This document shows, piece after piece, positions 32,101 to 34,762 of a stretch of DNA of 34,762 nucleotides. Source of the DNA: Streptomyces spiroverticillatus (lineage in GTDB: Bacteria > Actinomycetota > Actinomycetes > Streptomycetales > Streptomycetaceae); the NCBI GenBank assembly GCA_014650415.1, contig BMUX01000040.1, positions 1 through 34,762 on the forward strand, written 5' to 3'. Position numbers and translations under genes: made by a program. Position 1 is the first letter of the stretch. Each line of letters opens with the position of its first letter. The notes beneath the pieces are model-generated. The model did no database searches. It was not told the DNA's origin and worked only from the letters and a program-made list of their open reading frames with translations.

Positions 32101-34762
32101 TCACGGCCGGCGAGCGCACCGTGGCCCTCGACGCTCCGGACGCCTCATGGCCGCCGGCCGGCGCGGAGCCGGTCGACCTGACCGGCCTGTACGACCGCAT
32201 GTCCGAGGCGGGATTCGACTACGGCCCGGTCTTCCAGGGCCTGCGGGCCGCGTGGCAGCGGGGCGAGGACGTGTACGCCGAGGTCGCTCTCCCCGAGGGC
32301 GTCGACGGCAGCCGCTACGGACTGCACCCCGCGCTGCTGGATGCCGCGCTGCACGTCACCGCGTTCAACGGGGTGCCGCGCGGCGTCGTCCCGTTCTCCT
32401 GGGGGGGCGTGTCACTGCATGCCACCGGAGCCTCGTCGATCCGGGTGCGCGTGACCCGTGTGCGCGAGGACGCACTCGCCGTCGCCGTCGCCGACCCGGC
32501 GGGGGAGCCGGTGGCATCGGTGGAATCGCTGGTACTGCGCGCGGTGGATGCCGCTCCGGCGGCGGACCGGGACTCGGTGTACGGCGTGGAGTGGGTTCCG
32601 GTCGCGGCGAAGCCGCTGGCGGCAGTGGACCCGGACGTGGTCGTCGTCAGGATGTCGGGCGAGGAAGGTGACCAGGGCGACAACGGCGCTGCGGTCACCG
32701 AGGGCGGCAGCGGCGCGGTGGCTTCCGTGCACGCGCTTGCCGCACGGACCCTGTCCCTGCTCCAGGAGTGGCTGGCCGAGGAGCGGTCCGCCGCTGCCCG
32801 GCTGGTGTTCGTGACCCGGGGCGCGACGTCCGGCGAGGACCTTGCCGCTGCCGCCGCGTGGGGGCTGGTGCGTTCGGCCCAGTCGGAGCACCCCGGCCGC
32901 TTCGTCCTGGTGGACGTGGCGGGCCAGGAGCCGGAGAGGGGACTCCTGGAGACCGTACTGGCCACGGAAGAGCCCCAGTTGCTCCTCCGCGACGGCGAGG
33001 TACTGGCCGCACGGCTCTCCCGGGCCGACGCGGTGCGGGAGACCGCTCCCGAGTGGGCCGGTGAGGGAACGGTCCTGATCACCGGTGGTACGGGTGGCCT
33101 GGGCCGGGTGATCGCCCGGCACCTGGTCGTCGAGCACGGCGTACGCAGCCTGCTGCTGGTGAGCCGGAGCGGCGCGACCGCCGAGGGCGCCGCCGACCTG
33201 GTCGCGGAACTGTCGGGGCTGGGCGCCGAAGCTGTCGTCGAGGCGTGCGACGTCGCCGACGCGGACGCCGTGTCCGCACTGGTCGCGCGCCACCCGGTGC
33301 GGGCCGTGGTCCACACCGCCGGTGTGATCGACGACGGAGTAGTGGAGGCACTGACGCCCGAGCGGCTGTCGGCGGTACTGCGCCCCAAGGTCGACGCCGC
33401 CTGGAACCTGCACGAGGCCACGCGCGACCTCGATCTCACCGCATTCGTGCTGTTCTCCTCCGTCTCCGGCCTCTTCGGCGGCCTCGGCCAGGCCAACTAC
33501 GCCGCTGGCAACGTCTTCCTGGACGCGCTCGCGGAGCACCGCCGGGCCCTCGGACTCCCGGGCATCTCGCTCGCGTGGGGTCCGTGGACGCAGGACGCAG
33601 GCATGACCGGCACCCTGTCCGAGGCAGACCTCCAGCGCATCGCCCGTACCGGCATGCCCGAACTGACCCCGGCCGAGGGCGCCGCACTGTTCGACGCCGC
33701 CCTGCGCACGGACGCTTCGCTGATCGCCCCCGTGCGGTTCGACTTCGCGGCCCTGAGGGCGCAGGACGAGGTGCCCGCCCTGCTGCGTGCCCTGGTCAGG
33801 CCTCGTACCCGAACCCGGCGTTCGGCGGCTGCCCCGACTGCCGGAACGTCCGCGACGGCAGGTCTGCGGCGCACTCTCGCCACCCTCGCGCCCGACGAAC
33901 GGAGCGAAGTCCTCCTCGACCTCGTGCGCGGGCACGTTGCCCTCGTCCTGGGACACACCGACTCCGCCGTCGTCGAATCGACGCGGGCGTTCCAGGACCT
34001 GGGCTTCGATTCCCTGATGGCGGTCGAGCTGCGCAACCGGCTGGGCGCGGCCGTCGGCCTGCGGCTCCCGGCGACGCTGGTCTTCGACCACCCGACAGCC
34101 GACGCGCTGGTGGACCTGCTGCTTGACGAACTGCTGGACGGCGAGCCCGACTCGGCGGCGGAACCGCTGCCGACCCGGCCCGTGACCACCGACGACGACC
34201 CCGTCGTGATCGTGGGCATGGCGTGCCGGTATCCGGGTGGGGTGGCCTCGCCCGAGGACCTGTGGAACCTGGTCGACGGCGGTGTGGACGCCGTGGGCGG
34301 CTTCCCGGCCGACCGCGACTGGGACGTCGAGGGCGAGTCGTTCGAGCGCGCGGGAGGCTTCCTCTACGGCGCTGCCGACTTTGACCCGGACTTCTTCGGG
34401 ATGAGTCCGCGTGAGGCGGTCGCGACGGACGCGCAGCAGCGGTTGCTGCTGGAGACGACGTGGGAGGCGGTGGAGCGGGCGGGCATCGATCCGGTGTCGC
34501 TGCGGGGTTCGCAGACCGGCGTCTTCGCGGGCGTCATGTACACGGACTATCGTGGCCTGCTCGACGGTCCGCAGTACGAGGGCTTCCGGGGCAACGGCAG
34601 TGCACCCAGCATCGCCTCCGGCCGAATCTCGTACACGTTCGGATTCGAAGGCCCGGCGGTGACGGTGGATACGGCGTGTTCGTCTTCGCTGGTGGCGATG
34701 CACTGGGCGGCGCAGGCACTGCGTTCGGGCGAGTGCTCGCTGGCGGTTGCCGGTGGTGTGAC
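29034..34762 (+). CDS. Type I modular PKS (3' partial), one full module plus KS start
   Basis: The frame opens at ATG 29034 with a docking helix (EDKLRDYLKKVTADL) and stays open to the window end, 1909 codons plus 2 bases. Order: docking, KS-AT(malonyl)-DH-KR-ACP, then a KS that reaches past its active Cys. The full module has intact DH and KR and no ER, so it should install a carbon-carbon double bond. It follows the complete three-module gene by 109 bases in the same direction and probably receives its product. In polyene PKSs, a series of such malonyl DH-KR modules builds the conjugated chain, so this may be the first polyene-forming protein (FscC-like role). That assignment needs the downstream modules, which are outside the window. 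Confidence 0.95.
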   Translation, partial: MAPKAAPSSEDKLRDYLKKVTADLRRTKQRLESVEARDNEPIAIVGMACRFPGGVHSPEDLWRMVADGTDVVGDLPEDRGWDTEGIYDPNPGTPGKSYVRHGGFLDSVAGFDADLFGIAPREALAMDPQQRLLLETSWEAIEHARISPAALRGTETGVFIGGADTDYGSLARRSAETEGHLLTGGAVSVLSGRISYTFGLEGPAVTVDTACSSSLVALHLAVRALRAGECTMALAGGVAIMPTPRLFTEFSRQRGLAADGRCKPFAEAADGTGWAEGVGVLLVERLSDARRNGHHVLAVVRGTAVNQDGASSRLTAPNGPSQQRVIQAALANAQLATDQIDAVEAHGTGTTLGDPIEAQALLATYGRGRPAERPLLLGGIKSNIGHAQAAAGVAGVIKMVLAMRNGVLPRTLHVDRPTSHVDWSAGAVELLTERTDWPTTGHPRRSAVSAFGISGTNAHVILEQGTPEPSGPQSVPDAATVAPAVVPWALTGRTDQALRDQIARLHTYVEQAGPRPVDVALTLAGARSALGHRAVLMGGTQPVAEGVARSGKSAFLFTGQGSQRLGMGRELYARFPAFAAAFDAVCDQLDMPVREVVWGEDTDALNQTMFAQAGLFAVEVALFRLVESWGVRPDFVAGHSIGEVAAAHVAGVFSLADACTLVAARGRLMQALPEGGAMLAVQATEEEVLPLLGGLASVAAVNGPSSVVVSGAVDQVDSVRAHFAGLGRKTTRLRVSHAFHSPLMDPMLDDFRAVVAGLSFTAPEIPLAKGAESVCEPEYWVDHVRDAVRFADDVRVLSGQGVTRFLELGPDGVLSAMAAACLPEDSDAVLAPVLRKGVDEETAALTAAARMFVDGAAVDWTAVLSGTGARLVDLPTYAFQRQSFWPVPGEAPAGDVRAAGLDGAGHPLLNASVELADTEGMLFTSRLSVQSHPWLADHVVRGSALLPGTAFLELAVRAGDEVGCGTVEELTLAAPLVLPEEGGVQLQLRVAAADSDGRRTVSIRSRREEADDQAWLQHATGVLTAGERTVALDAPDASWPPAGAEPVDLTGLYDRMSEAGFDYGPVFQGLRAAWQRGEDVYAEVALPEGVDGSRYGLHPALLDAALHVTAFNGVPRGVVPFSWGGVSLHATGASSIRVRVTRVREDALAVAVADPAGEPVASVESLVLRAVDAAPAADRDSVYGVEWVPVAAKPLAAVDPDVVVVRMSGEEGDQGDNGAAVTEGGSGAVASVHALAARTLSLLQEWLAEERSAAARLVFVTRGATSGEDLAAAAAWGLVRSAQSEHPGRFVLVDVAGQEPERGLLETVLATEEPQLLLRDGEVLAARLSRADAVRETAPEWAGEGTVLITGGTGGLGRVIARHLVVEHGVRSLLLVSRSGATAEGAADLVAELSGLGAEAVVEACDVADADAVSALVARHPVRAVVHTAGVIDDGVVEALTPERLSAVLRPKVDAAWNLHEATRDLDLTAFVLFSSVSGLFGGLGQANYAAGNVFLDALAEHRRALGLPGISLAWGPWTQDAGMTGTLSEADLQRIARTGMPELTPAEGAALFDAALRTDASLIAPVRFDFAALRAQDEVPALLRALVRPRTRTRRSAAAPTAGTSATAGLRRTLATLAPDERSEVLLDLVRGHVALVLGHTDSAVVESTRAFQDLGFDSLMAVELRNRLGAAVGLRLPATLVFDHPTADALVDLLLDELLDGEPDSAAEPLPTRPVTTDDDPVVIVGMACRYPGGVASPEDLWNLVDGGVDAVGGFPADRDWDVEGESFERAGGFLYGAADFDPDFFGMSPREAVATDAQQRLLLETTWEAVERAGIDPVSLRGSQTGVFAGVMYTDYRGLLDGPQYEGFRGNGSAPSIASGRISYTFGFEGPAVTVDTACSSSLVAMHWAAQALRSGECSLAVAGGV
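29151..34140 (+). other. Third PKS module 1: KS-AT(malonyl)-DH-KR-ACP
   Basis: KS is about 29151-30430, Cys codon 29664 (residue 211). AT is about 30690-31560: Ser codon 30951 in GHSIGE, HAFH at 31242-31253, so malonyl-CoA. DH is about 31746-32570: His codon 31845, YGPVFQ, Asp codon 32340, so active. KR is about 33066-33830: GGTGGLG, IDD motif (B-type-like), Tyr codon 33498. ACP is about 33885-34140, Ser codon 34011. Predicted outcome: an alpha,beta-double bond, probably E, since B-type KR followed by DH usually gives trans. Confidence 0.93.
34191..34762 (+). other. Ketosynthase of the next module (3' truncated by window)
   Basis: It starts at DDDPVVIVGMAC and runs through TVDTACSSSL (Cys codon 34677) to the window end; the two His motifs are beyond it. 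The usual AMDPQQRLLLET reads ATDAQQRLLLET here. Codons in the second half prefer G endings (gcg, gtg, cgg) more than the upstream KSs, which prefer C endings. Confidence 0.92.

Noticed and set aside
1..34762. TTA codons as bldA control points
   Set aside because: Each tta triplet I noticed was out of frame (for example agt tac, cgt tac, ctt acc); I found no in-frame TTA in the three genes.

Overview
The window is a GC-rich (roughly 70% or more by eye) actinomycete chromosome segment, most likely Streptomyces, lying wholly inside a type I modular polyketide synthase (PKS) locus. Support: C/G-ending third codon positions, GC-rich hairpins between genes, no in-frame TTA codon found, and uninterrupted KS-AT-(DH)-(ER)-KR-ACP arrays. 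All coding is on the + strand. There are three PKS genes, the first and last cut by the window ends. No tRNA, rRNA, insertion sequence or CRISPR was seen.

Layout: (1) 1-11775, 3' part of a terminal PKS: KR tail-ACP / KS-AT(malonyl)-KR(dead)-ACP / KS-AT(malonyl)-DH(dead)-ER(relic)-KR-ACP-thioesterase. (2) 11776-11947, intergenic: strong hairpin, a candidate PAS-LuxR (PimM-type) operator and a ribosome binding site. (3) 11948-28924, complete three-module PKS with docking regions at both ends: KS-AT(malonyl)-KR-ACP / KS-AT(methylmalonyl)-DH-ER-KR-ACP / KS-AT(methylmalonyl)-DH(dead)-KR-ACP. (4) 28925-29033, intergenic: perfect 16-bp inverted repeat. (5) 29034-34762, 5' part of a third PKS: docking coiled coil, KS-AT(malonyl)-DH-KR-ACP, then the start of another KS.

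Function: the second and third proteins probably act in series. Predicted chain: acyl-CH(OH)-CH2-CH2-CH(CH3)-CH(OH)-CH(CH3)-CH=CH-CO-S-enzyme. The first protein carries the thioesterase, so it works last although its gene comes first. It should leave a C5 ketone and C3 hydroxyl before release, probably by macrolactonisation. The start pattern (OH; full reduction with methyl; OH with methyl; then a double-bond module) plus the PimM-like box points to a polyene macrolide, best matching aromatic heptaenes of the candicidin/partricin/trichomycin type. That product call is inference: the loading protein, the remaining polyene modules and tailoring genes are outside the window.

The most unusual content is domain decay and repair: a half-deleted ER with a triplicated 15-bp repeat at the scar, a KR whose catalytic Tyr is Val next to an expanded low-complexity loop, two DHs lacking the catalytic Asp, and malonyl-AT segments whose codon use differs from their flanks. 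I did not find a non-PKS novel system here.
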